A stretch of 64,000 bases of DNA from Gymnothorax reevesii (taxonomy: Eukaryota > Chordata > Actinopteri > Anguilliformes > Muraenidae), in the NCBI GenBank assembly GCA_029721435.1, contig CM056588.1, forward strand, positions 34,464,930-34,528,929. The letters run 5' to 3'. How positions within the stretch are numbered: the stretch's first letter is position 1; every line of letters starts with the position of its first letter. Below the pieces are notes generated by a model. It searched no databases. It saw only the letters and a program-made list of their open reading frames with translations, and was not told the DNA's origin. Positions 13,201-23,887 of the stretch are shown piece by piece. Position numbers and translations under genes: made by a program.

Positions 13201-15181
13201 TCTGGAGCAATTTAGGTCCCCACCAGGAAACAATTCTTGCAGAAGGATCTGCCAATCACAGGGCTCCTGACCTTTGACACACAGGGAATGCCACTTCCTG
13301 CCTTGATAGCAAGCTCCAAAGTCTGCCACAAGACGTCACAGCTCTGCCACAATGGAGTCCATTGTTATTCAAGGAAACAACGGGGGACAGAGAACATTCA
13401 TGTCTAATAAGGATAAAGTGGCTCTCCTTTATATGTTGTCAGGCTTTTAACACAAATGACAAGTTGGTCACGAACATAGGAACTGGTCCGCTTCACTTTC
13501 ACCCAGGAAATACCGACAATGTTAAGGACAGAAGGTTCCAAGGTGAATAAGTCTCAAAAGAAACCATGCAACTGAAGATTTAAATCATATTAAAGATTAA
13601 ACTGCACAATATCATCCCCTCACGAATCAATATAAGCCAAAAGTTGAATAGCTAGCCCCAAACGCTACCGCCAAGGCGCTTACATGGCTCTCAACTCCCA
13701 ATGGCTTAAAATTAACTTCATGTTTCCTATACCGCGACAAAAACACTCAACCGTCAGACGTGACTCGTATATCATGTGTTCCAATTATGCCCTAAACCAC
13801 AACATTGCTGCACAGAGTACAATAACCTACACGAAATAAGAACTTTGCACTCTCAATCCTAACATGGTAAAAAAAAAAAGTCCATGAGCTCTTCTAACAC
13901 GAAATTTCTAAAGCGAAATTAAGAACTAAAGCTTCAATTTTAATCCAAACTGCTCAGTTTGAAAAGCAGCATAAAACTCAAATTTCAAAATCGAATATAG
14001 TTGAACCCACCAGCTTACTGGGGTCATGTTATGGCCTATGCTCTAGATCTAGGCTGTGCGCTTCCCCGAGCTCTTCAAATTCTCTGAATATGGGGAAGGT
14101 TCAAATTTTACTCTACTGCAGAGCTTAATGGCCAACGGTAGCTCGTAAAATACGCGATCGCGCTGTGTTGACTCCATATCCGACAAAGAGCATCGCCATT
14201 AACCGAACTGTTATGTTCCTGTCTCTTTGAACAAGCCAACGCAGCTAGGACAGCAAACACGTGTGCGCACCCCCAACTAACCCGATCGCAGTGAAGCTCT
14301 ATTTCTGCTCATTGCAAATATTACATAATGTAAACTGGGTTCGGTTTGTGTGCGTATCTTAACAGCAGCACGGGTTTACAGCCAGCTAACCGTCATTGCC
14401 TTAGTTAGACGGCTCTGGGCGAACCATTATTACAGCTTTAACAAAAGCATAACCTTTCAGACTGAAGTAACGCTCGGAAAGGGCTAATCTGAAAACATTC
14501 TGCTGACAAAATAGAACCATCTACACTTTACTGCATACTTTCTCCATTGCTTAATATATTGTGACGGAATTTTCACCAGTTATTCTTCAGATGTATATCT
14601 ATCAATAAGAAATAATGAAGGAAAGTATAGATGGTTGTAGTTTTTTCAGCAGAATGTTTTCAGAAGATCAGCCCTGCCCGCTCACACCAGCTTTGCCCAC
14701 TGCTCAGCTCGCTGCAGCGTAGTGAACTAATGTTAGCCCAGCTAACGTTAGTACACTTGTTAGTGTCGTGCATGGAAATATAGTTCGCCGACTAGCGAGC
14801 TAGTAGCCCAACGGGCTTACGGTAACCTTAGTTTTCCAATTAAACTTTTTTCCCAGAGGCACATACGTTTCCCCTAAGTTTCATTAGCCGACTAGCTAAT
14901 TGTTAGCGTGTACACAGACGTTGCGTTAACACTGGTCTTCGCAACTCGCCGGCGAGTTAGCTAGCTAACGCGAACAAACTAAGTAAGCTAGCTGGATATT
15001 TAATAAGCTGTTTTGATAGGTCGATGCGCAAGTTGAAGCATTATCAAAAGGCCAACCGGAGAGGCAACTTTGCGGGCCAGTATGCTGACTCAATGCGTCT
15101 AATAATTGGTCGCTAACATTGCGTGAGATGCTACAGCCAGGTCAGATTTTCTGCAATGTTTACACTGGCGGGCAAAACACT
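10213..15181. other. Non-coding intergenic sequence
   Basis: No exon, RNA gene or transposon with paired ends was recognised. It contains a poly-A run at 11048-11070, shorter A-runs near 12518, 13190 and 13870, and an AT-rich section at 10215-10640. CpG-containing sequence with many GCTAGC/TTAGC words lies at 14020-15010. The short frames on both strands look random. Confidence 0.5.
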
Positions 15182-15341
15182 TAAAGCCGCTTTCACACTT
15201 GGACGCGAAACGAATTTTTCGCACGACAGACTGCATTCAAAGTCAATGCAAAGACGCGAATATAACGCGTCTTTGCATTGACTTTGAATGCAGTCTGTCG
15301 TGCGAAAAATTCGTTTCGCGTCCGGTGTAGAAGCGGCTTTA
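15182..15341. mobile_element. Foldback MITE, near-perfect 160-bp palindrome
   Basis: Two arms of about 75 bases are almost exact reverse complements: TAAAGCCGCTTTCACACTTG at the left against the complement of GGTGTAGAAGCGGCTTTA at the right. The central loop is only a few bases. TA flanks both ends. Related copies are at 22830-23004, 62854-62974 and probably 34560-34675. It has no coding capacity. Confidence 0.9.
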
Positions 15342-16555
15342 TTAGGTTGCAGAGACTGGCCAGCAATCGACAAGAGTGAAAAGTTCGGAGAAGTAACCAT
15401 CAGCCCGTGGTTAATTAATGTATCATAGGGATTCGTTTACCTTCAATGATACTCGAACAGGGTCCACTTATTTATTCTGGGTACTCCCGTCCAGTAAAGT
15501 GTTCTCCCATTTGAGGCCTTGCAGCTCAGCGGACTCTCGTCCGGAAACATCCGACAAAAGCACCGCTCATGTCATGTACGCCAATGTAACACGGCTGCTA
15601 ATCCCAACAGTCCGCCAGCTAACGCTAGCAACCTCAAATCGAAAGAAAAACAATTCTTGATTCCCGTAGTTTGTCGCGTTTCCAATTGTAAGGTCCCCAC
15701 CGATTTTCAAAAGCCACAAATAGTTACTTCTGAGGAAAGTAATCTAGTTGGAAATATCGTTATGTAATTACGCAGTTCCCTCAGTCCGCTCCACATACTC
15801 CTTTCACAGGCTCCAGGCGGCCCTCGACTTCGCCTTCGGTGCTGACGAAAGGGGAATGAGGCGGTTCGAAACACAGGAGATGATAGGCTGTTAAATGTAG
15901 GCGGTTCCTACCCTGTCCAAATACGAAACGGACGCCATTGTGGATCGTCAAGAGTTGAGATCGTAACAAATCAGCAACCGCCACTTGCCGGATTATTTTT
16001 CATAACCGAGTTAGGGACAAAGTCCAGTTACGTATAATCTGATTGGATTTTAGTTTCAGTTAGATACAATCTGATTGGTTTAAGTGTGCTTCAGAGCAGA
16101 AGCACTGCCATAACTAGGTTAGGGGAAAAAAGCTCATCTGCCGCCCTGAGCTGACATGGTGGAAGCAGTGGCATAGTTGATTTCTTGCTCATCCCTGAGC
16201 AGAGGAATGGAATGATTACGTTTAATGTTTTTAAATAGGCTCGAATGTAGGCTGCACCACAGAATGGTAGGTTCTCCTTAGAGGTGACTAAGAAGCTGAT
16301 AAAATGTGATGAAAGTTGCAGATTTCGTTCCTCCAGAATATTTATGCGGCTACCCTTCAAGTGGCTAAATCAGCATCATATAATGTTGTGGATTTTCTTG
16401 GCCATTACTTATAGTCCTGTCAAAATTTAATTCACCGTTAATTTGCCCCCAAACTAATACACAGCTCCTCTAGCGGGTTAGTTTGAATTTGAGGTGGTTT
16501 TTCTGAGTTTAATCATATATCGCCAAAAAACGTTACCAAAAGAGTCGCACATCTC
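15342..16555. other. CpG-containing non-coding sequence, possible promoter region
   Basis: Single-copy-looking sequence with retained CpGs, a GACGCCATTGTGG word at about 15929-15941 that resembles a YY1-type core promoter site, and a minus-strand AAG|GTAAAC splice-donor-like site near 15438. No coding exon is recognised. It could be the 5' end of a neighbouring transcript; this is speculative. Confidence 0.3.
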
Positions 16556-16856
16556 ACCGATGCGGCATTGTGGTTAGTCCTGTTGCAAGCAAGAAGGTCG
16601 TAGGTTCGATTCCGGCCTGGGGTTTTTCTGTATGGAGTTTGCATGTCCGCGTGGGTTTTCTCTGGGCACTCCGGTTTCCCCGACCCTCAAAACACGCATC
16701 ATAGGAACACTCCAACCAGTACCAAGGAACTGGAGGTGGTCCCCTGGCGCTGCTGTGTGGCTGCCCACTGCTCCTAACTATAGGTGGGTCAAATGCAGAG
16801 GACAAATTACCCCACGGGGTTCAATGAAGTGTATTATCTATGAAAATCAACAGTGA
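16556..16856 (+). mobile_element. tRNA-derived SINE copy
   Basis: Starts with a tRNA-like head carrying an internal polymerase III B-box-like word (GGTTCGATTCC at about 16604). This is followed by the phrase tgtatggagtttgcatgtcc and by gtgggttttctctgggcact, which are typical of a very common fish SINE body. The tail gcagaggacaaattacccca and a final attatc stretch also fit. The A-box is weak and there is no intact tRNA fold, so it is not called as a tRNA gene. Confidence 0.75.
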
Positions 16857-18410
16857 AGTTCATTTTTAAATGTCATCATAAACATGTAAATTACTGCTTG
16901 ATACATCTCTTAATGTTAAGGTTTGTGAGTGATCCAATTAAATTAATTTCCAACATAATAAAAATACAGTTTAAGTTATTGCATTCTGACTTCTTCTTAT
17001 TGTAATGCATATGATGTCTCGGTACTCAGACAGCTTAGCAAGGCTGCTTTAGAAAATGTATTTGTGACAGTGTCATGAAAACCAATTTGGTGAATGAGCA
17101 AACCATGCAAAGTCATTACGTTCGTCGAAAAACGCGAGTGTTCGTGGGATGGGAAATATCCAAACATGCTTTCAGCACTCGACATTTGGAAATGTTTCAG
17201 CGTACGCGGAAAGCAAACCAAGACACTAATACTTTGATAGTTGTCCCCAACCAAGCGCGGAGCCATTGAACTTCGCTTGGACCATTGCGAATCTAAAATT
17301 TGATAATACTACACCCTGCTGGTTGGGTTTGTAACAACAGCTTCTCCAGTTCATGGATTTACACCATTTCTCGTCTCAAATGCAATTTACTTTGTTACCA
17401 TTACTTGCATTATTCATTGACAAAAACGGTTTTTGAGGTTCAACAGTAATGTTCATCTGTGGACTCAGACTTAATTTTGTGGATAGACGGAGAAAGCCGG
17501 ATATAAGGCGAAATGCAGTGTGCAAGATCTCTGCTTCAGATTAAAAAAAAAAAAAAAACATCTTACATTTTTGGATTCTTCATTCACATTGGCAATGTTG
17601 GTGACAGGTGTTGAGCACTTGTCTTACAGAGACTGCGAGACACAGTGCAGAGGAAATTCAGACCCAAATCCTGATATATATTGAACCAGTGGCTTCTTTG
17701 CAGGTTTGCTGTGTTATGGCCCCAATTTGTAATTACATTTACAACAGCAAGGGATGACAGACACAATTTTAAAACTCAAACACATTTAATTAAACAAAGG
17801 CAACTAACAACTAACTAATCTACTGACCAAGATTGATTAACAAGAAAAACAGAAATATTTACTGTCCCTTTTGGTTGGGTTCCTTGGTGATGTCCTGGGA
17901 GAGGAAAATGCTCTAACACAGGCAAAAATCCACTAAAAGCTTCGCAGGTCTTGAACAGAATGACAGGTCTAGTCACATGTATCCTTCTCCTTGCAATTTC
18001 TCCTACTACTGTACTGTCTCAATTTTACTCCTAATATACTTTTTTGCAGACCCCTCCCACCTTTTAGGCTCTTTTTATTTTTCTCTGGGACTTGTCCCAG
18101 ACATGCCTAAAACATGCCCAAACCTATCTCCAGTCTGGGCTTAACAAAAAAAAAAGGTAAATACTGCTGTCTAGTGGCCTCTATTCACATTACAGTTGAC
18201 TTCCATAGAATTAAATTGGTCAAAATGTCTTAGAAATTACCATCTCAGTATTACCTTCTTGTCTAGGTAGCCGGTGGAATTTGCTTGTCGACAGCTACTT
18301 TAGATTATCAGTGTCAAGGGTCCATGTTTATGTTCAGTTCATTATGTTCAATATTCCTGAATGCTAAGTGTGTCATGTCAGTTTATTGTGCTTGACCTGT
18401 GGAGGCATCA
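16857..18410. other. Non-coding intergenic sequence
   Basis: AT-rich sequence with an A-run at 17543-17560 and no recognised exon or repeat ends. Short open frames on both strands look random. Confidence 0.45.
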
Positions 18411-19273
18411 TACACTGAACAAAAATATAAATGGCCCATGTCAAATTTTTGTGTTTTTATTAACATTAGGGTTATGCAATATATGAAGTGAATCAAAGTT
18501 AATTTTTGTTTATGACTAATATTCAGATCACTGTACATTACATCTTGATATTGGCATCTGCAAAGGAGTGACAATCCTTTGAACACGTTGGGGGTCAGGT
18601 TGAAGAAATTGAATGTTCAATATCTTGTGTGTCCACCATTTGCGTCTCTCAGAGCAACGCATCTCCTTCACATGGAGTTGATCAGGTTGTCTATTGTGGC
18701 ATGTGGAATGTTATTCCATTCTTCCCAGAGGGCCACACGGAGCCGGCGCATATTATCCGGAACTGGAACACGGTCGCGGACACGTCGATCCAGAACATCC
18801 CAAAGATGCTCTATGGGCGACATGTGCGGCGAATACGCAGGCCAGTCCAGAAATGGAATGTGCTCTGCTTCAAGGAACTGCATGCAGACCGCTCTGGTGG
18901 ACATCCCTGCATCCAGCATGCCAATGGCACGTTCTCGCATGAGACCTGAGACATCTGATGACCTGAGGCATGATGACTTTTGACAAAATTTGCAATTTTA
19001 GGGTGGCCTTTTATTGTCCCCAGTATAAGGAGTGTCTGGGTACTGCTCATTCTGTCTGATCACCGTCTGGAAATGCCACACCCTTGTACTGAGTGAAATC
19101 ACTGCATCACTGAACAAATGCTCACTGACAGAGAGATGGATAAAAAAATGGTACACAAATCAAGAGAAATATCCCTATTGTACAAGTAAAAGTCAGCATA
19201 GGCTCACTTCGAGTTGTTAACTCCATGTGGCATCAATATTTGACATGGGGCGTTTATATTTTTGTTCAGTGTA
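18411..19273 (-). mobile_element. Internally deleted Tc1-like element (family A)
   Basis: The inverted ends are TACACTGAACAAAAATATAA at 18411 and its complement ending TTGTTCAGTGTA at 19273. At 863 bp it is shorter than the related 1477-bp element at 19696-21172. The deletion joined the start of the transposase to its end (see 18668-18940). Confidence 0.93.
18668..18940 (-). pseudogene. Transposase remnant, N-terminus fused to C-terminal DDE end
   Basis: A 90-codon frame begins with RERAIGMLDAGMSTRAV, the first helix of a Tc1 DNA-binding domain. By about residue 30 it has jumped to FLDWPAYSPHMSPIEHLWD, the block with the third catalytic acidic residue (E). The middle, with both catalytic aspartates, is missing, so the element depends on enzyme supplied elsewhere. 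The frame is uninterrupted despite the deletion. Confidence 0.85.
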
Positions 19274-19695
19274 TTTGTCAGGTGAGCTGGTCTATCTTAC
19301 ATGCAGTCTGTATTTTTGCGATTCTTATAGCTTCTGTTTTAGTCCCACAGTATCTGGCCAGGATGAGCTGTTTTTGTTTTAATTACTCCAAGGCATTTAA
19401 AAATGATGTTTTGATATTTTCATTAGGCCTGCATTCTCCCAAATAGAAACACTGATATAAGCAGTCATATTTAAAAGGCTTTATTGCTTAACACATAATG
19501 CCCAAATTTCTTTTTCAGGTAAATGTTACATTTTATTATCGGATACGGCTGTAAAATGTATGTGAGGCTTAAATTCTGGTGAAGAACAATTGTCATCGAG
19601 GACCACAAGTATACATGCCCCAGTACAAATGTACACAGATCGTTGAAGGCATTAAAAAATTTTCATTCTGAGAAAAACATATTTAGATAATACTA

Positions 19696-21172
19696 TACTT
19701 GACAAAAATATAAACGCAACAGTTTAGTCCTGCCAATATTCCGAATAATCATTTCTGAGGCTGGCTTAGTTGGGTTTGTTTATGTGACCAAGGTTGTGCG
19801 CTACTGGCATGTTGCATTTCAGTCACCTTCTCCATATCATAGTCAAGTTAACAGCCTTTTTCAAAATTAGCCTGTCAGACAGGTGGAGTCTGATGTAGAG
19901 CTACTGGAATCAGGGACAGTCAGCCCAGGCACATCCTGTACTCTGGGAAATGAAAGGCCACCTCAGGAGTCCCAGTTCTGCCATTCTTCAAAATGCCATA
20001 AATGACTCGAGCTGTCAGGGAGCGTGCCATTGGCATGCTCAATGCAGGAATGTTTCTCAGGGATGTTGTAAGGGCTCTTAATGTCCATGTTTCAACACTA
20101 AGTCACAAAAAACACCTTTTTGAGGAATGAGGCAAGACAGCAGACCGCCCGCATGCATGACGACCATGTGTGACAACCCCCACCCAAGACCGCCTTATCT
20201 GGACTCTTTATCTCTGTGATCGTCTGAGACCAGCAACAGCCACTGCAGATGAGACAGCTGGTCCCCACAATCCCCACATTTTTACCTAAACCATGAAAAA
20301 TAATCTCCAGGAAGTCCATATCTCCGCATGTTTTGCTCTTTGTGGATTGGACCTGTCCTCAGCTCGATAAAAAAATGGTTCGACTGAGTGAATACACATT
20401 TCATGGGCAACGGCACAATGGAGGACTGTTTTCTTTACAGACGAGTCACCTTTCCAACTCCACGGAGAGGATAGATGGGGATCGTTATGCTGACATCAGT
20501 GTGGTGCGCATGGGGGCACATGGTGGTAGAGTTTGGGTGGGAATATTCCAAGGACACTGTACCCAACTGCAGTTCATTAAAAGCAACTTGAATGCAGGGT
20601 GATTTCACGATGAGATGCTGATGCCTATCATCCTACCATTCGTCCATCTAAACAATAATCACCCAGCATAACCATGCTAGACCCAAGTCACCCGTGTATG
20701 CACAGAATTTCTTGAGGCTGAAAACATTTTTGTGCTTGAATGTCTGGCTTATTCCTCAGATTTGTCCCCATTCCAGCATCTATGGGATATTCACAAGTAA
20801 CGAGTTCGTAATTGTTCATCATTTTCAGTCAATAGCCACCAACTCCGCACAGATCTTGAAGAAACGTGGGAACACATTCCTCAAGTCACCACTGACCATT
20901 TGTTACAGTCCATACAGCAGAGATGTGGGGCAGTGCAGCAGGCCAGAGGTGGACATACCCAATATTGATTTGTGAAATTTGGAGAACAGACCCCATCCCC
21001 TTTGTCATCACGCCATTGCGAGATTCTCGTTTGTCTGTTTAAACCATTGATCACAATGTATTGCAATATGGTCATACAATCTATCAACACTCAATGAAAG
21101 TACAATGAGCTTCTGAACATGGTCATATTTCTCACAATAAGAAGTGTTGCGTTTATACTTTTGTTCAGTGTA
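19696..21172 (+). mobile_element. Tc1-like element (family A), near full length but decayed
   Basis: The ends TACTTGACAAAAATATAAAC and, at the right, gtttatacttttgttcagtg are imperfect inverted repeats of the same family as 18411-19273. The element is 1477 bp, close to a full Tc1. Plus-strand traces of transposase are scattered over frames (a GAC(T)GAGTCACC catalytic-block remnant near 20441, an HGGRVWVGI-like block near 20520), with many stops. It lies 420 bp from, and inverted relative to, the deleted copy. Confidence 0.85.
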
Positions 21173-22681
21173 TAATCATCAATTTTTGTTCTTAGTGTTG
21201 TGTAAATATGTGTCTCAGAAAAAAATGACACACTTACCTTTTAGAGCATCGAATAATGCTGGTACAGATTCAAGAAATTTATGCAAATGGCGGCCCCCAC
21301 CACAGCTGTAAAGGGAGACGACTCTCATAAGCACTTTTCCTGGACGTTGGTTACTTCCCTTGATTAACCTACAGCAGCTTAGTCATAGTAACACATTCAC
21401 TTGGGTTACAGAGGTTAAAATGTGCCAAGTTCCAAAAATGGGACAGTAGTCATTAATGGGTTAAGCTACATTTGACCTGTACAAATCTATACTATAATGA
21501 GTATCAGGCAAGCTGAAGATAAATGAAAGCAGGACAGAAATAAGGAAATCAAGACTGACTTTTGTAAATTTGTATTTTAATGATCATGATCCAATTTACC
21601 ATGACAAAAACAGGCATACAGGCAAATGTTAAAAATCCACTTATTAAAAAAGTTCACATAAAAATCATCATCATCAAAAAAAAAAAAAATGTCGTCAAAG
21701 GATTGCAGTTTGTAAAAATACAAAAATCTTTTGGAGCAGCGTACTTTATATTCAATAAACTAAAAGCTACAATTTCATACATAGATCAAATGAGTGTGTT
21801 GTTTTTTCATAATTTGTCACTCTTTCAGAAAATAAATAGGCATACTCTTCCCCTTTTTTGTACGCATGATTATGTTACATCGCAGCACATTTCTAGGTCA
21901 TTCATATCCTTATGAATCCCCATGAATAATTATTGAACTGGTGTCTGATTGGTCTGCTGGTACGCGATAAATCTATTAAAAAAAAATCAGTCATTGGACT
22001 ATACATCACTGATCTTAATTTTAGAGATGCTAATATGCTATGATGTAAATCAAAAAAGATGTCCTGACTTTATTTCAACATCTCTTCTGCAAGAGGCTAC
22101 TATAGGCATATTTGGGAATACTCATTTGTCATTTAATTTTCCTTTTGAAACATTAAAGTCAAATGAACGGACAAGGCTTATAAAAACAAGCAAGTATTTA
22201 ATGATTACAGTTAGAAGGCTTTGTTGTAATAGTTGCTGATATCTAGTTCGCAAAAACCAAGTCTTAAGCATGCTGTCTGTTTTCTTCAGGCATTGTTTGG
22301 TAAAATGGAATGAATACAAATATTAAAAATGAAAAGAAAAAAACAGTATAAATAATTGTAACAAGTTTTTCACATGAAAAGGGAGTTTGTTTCATCTGTA
22401 AGTCAGGAAGCCTCACTACTGCTCCCTCTCAAATTACCCCTAATTACTTTTGTGGATCTGAATACAAAGATTCAATTAATACCCCAAACTCCAAAAGAAA
22501 TAAGGAAGACAGGACACATGGGAAGGTCTATCCTTAACCTTCCTCAAGCTTCTCCCATAATGCAGTTATTTAATTTCCTCTCATTTCTTCACATACTTGA
22601 TTGTATTCAAAACTGTAGTGTCTCTATAGAGTATCAGTCCAAACTTACACATTCACAGCTCTCTGAAAATAATTTGTCAGA

Positions 22682-22714
<33 letters not shown>

Positions 22715-22829
22715 TCAGAAAATAAACAGACCTCGTCTTTTGGGCCTACCACATTTTACCGGCCTGAACCTGGTGTCCAGTCCCTGTGTAGCCACCTTTA
22801 CATGACAGAGTAAAGCCATCTTGTCATTC
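21173..22829. other. Non-coding intergenic sequence
   Basis: AT-rich, with an A-run at 21676-21690 and an (AAT)n tract at 22682-22714. No exon or complete mobile element recognised. Confidence 0.5.
22682..22714. repeat. (AAT)n microsatellite
   Basis: About eleven AAT trinucleotides in a row. They encode the poly-Ile run of an otherwise unremarkable open frame. Confidence 0.95.
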
Positions 22830-23004
22830 TAAAGCTGCTTACACACCTGACGCGAAACAAATTTTTCGCACGACAGATTACATTGAAAGCCAATGCAAAC
22901 ACGCGAATATGCGCGATTCGCGTGCATTTGCGTCTTTGCATTGACTTTAAATGTAATCTGTCGTGCAAAAAATTTGTTTTGCGTCCGGTGTGAAAGCAGC
23001 TTTA
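22830..23004. mobile_element. Foldback MITE, same family as 15182-15341
   Basis: The left arm TAAAGCTGCTTACACACCTG and the right arm ending GGTGTGAAAGCAGCTTTA are reverse complements, with the shared core TTTTTCGCACGACAGATTAC and its inverse. TA flanks each end. It sits just beyond the likely 3' end of cdh15. Confidence 0.9.
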
Positions 23005-23030
23005 GGAGCGCACAGGTGACGATCCTGTAT

Positions 23031-23036
23031 TTTATT
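23031..23036 (-). terminator. Candidate poly(A) signal of cdh15
   Basis: Plus-strand TTTATT reads AATAAA on the gene strand, about 650 bases after the stop codon. It is the first such hexamer I found downstream of the stop. Cleavage would fall next to the edge of the foldback MITE at 23004. No transcript evidence is available. Confidence 0.4.
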
Positions 23037-23686
23037 ATTTTCCTCTCTGGGCATGGAAGCTTCTCTCAATCCCATACTAAATTTCTTCCATAACATATTG
23101 AAGCAGATATATACATAATCTCCACCAGCTCTCTCAGCCCCTGACCATCACTATTCCTGCCTCTGGTTCTTCACAACTCTGATCCAACAGTTCTTTTCTG
23201 CACCATCTCTTTCTGTCACACCGATTAGACTCCTCCATTTCGTTCCAAGTTTAACTTGTGTGTTGTGCGATCCAGGGCTCCACATACTGGACACTGTACT
23301 GCCAACTTTTAAAATAATAGATAACTAAAAACCTGTATGGTTTCATTGCAAACAGTGACTTCTCTCATGACCTCATCAGGGACATCCCAAATATAACAGC
23401 ACTCCCTGCGGCTGTCACATCAGATCCTGTCAAGAAATGAATAGATTCATAGAAAGCAACAACTATTTCCATGTTTTACCTGCCATGGCTGGTGTCAGTG
23501 CAGCCTTCTGTGGATTCTCATGTGTATAAATCATGTACGAACCAATAAAATTCAACCTCGAGTCCCTCCTGGATTCTGATTGGACAAAGTAAGGAAAGAC
23601 CGCTCCTGGGTTGGGTAGGGAGGGGTGTGGAGCAGGAGGGGTGGGCGGGGAGATGACAGGGTGGACATTTTGTGAGAGCGTTTGCT

Positions 23687-23887
23687 CTAGCGCGGGTCGT
23701 ACATGTCGGCGAGTTTTTGGAAGCGGGGGCCCCAGTCATTGAGGTAGTCGTAGTCCTGATCCTCCTCTGAGCTGCCAGACGCGATCGAGCTCAAACTGCC
23801 CGCCAGAGAGCCGTCGCCCTCGTGATCGTAGATGAGCGCCGTGTCGTACGGGGGCACATTGGGATCATTATCTGCGGCATCCAGAGC
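23687..23887 (-). CDS. cdh15: cdh15 exon 14: beta-catenin-binding C-terminus and stop
   Basis: Acceptor TGTCTCCAG before 23887, phase 0; TAG at 23687-23689. Encodes residues 735-800, with [14 protein letters not shown], a Ser-rich stretch (765-774) that in classical cadherins is phosphorylated to strengthen beta-catenin binding, and [19 protein letters not shown] before a short DPR end. Confidence 0.95.
   Translation of the reverse strand, partial: ALDAADNDPNVPPYDTALIYDHEGDGSLAGSLSSIASGSSEEDQDYDYLNDWGPRFQKLADMYDPR

Noticed and set aside
16556..16630. Functional tRNA gene
   Set aside because: There is a B-box-like word but no intact cloverleaf or anticodon arm, and it is followed by a typical fish SINE body.
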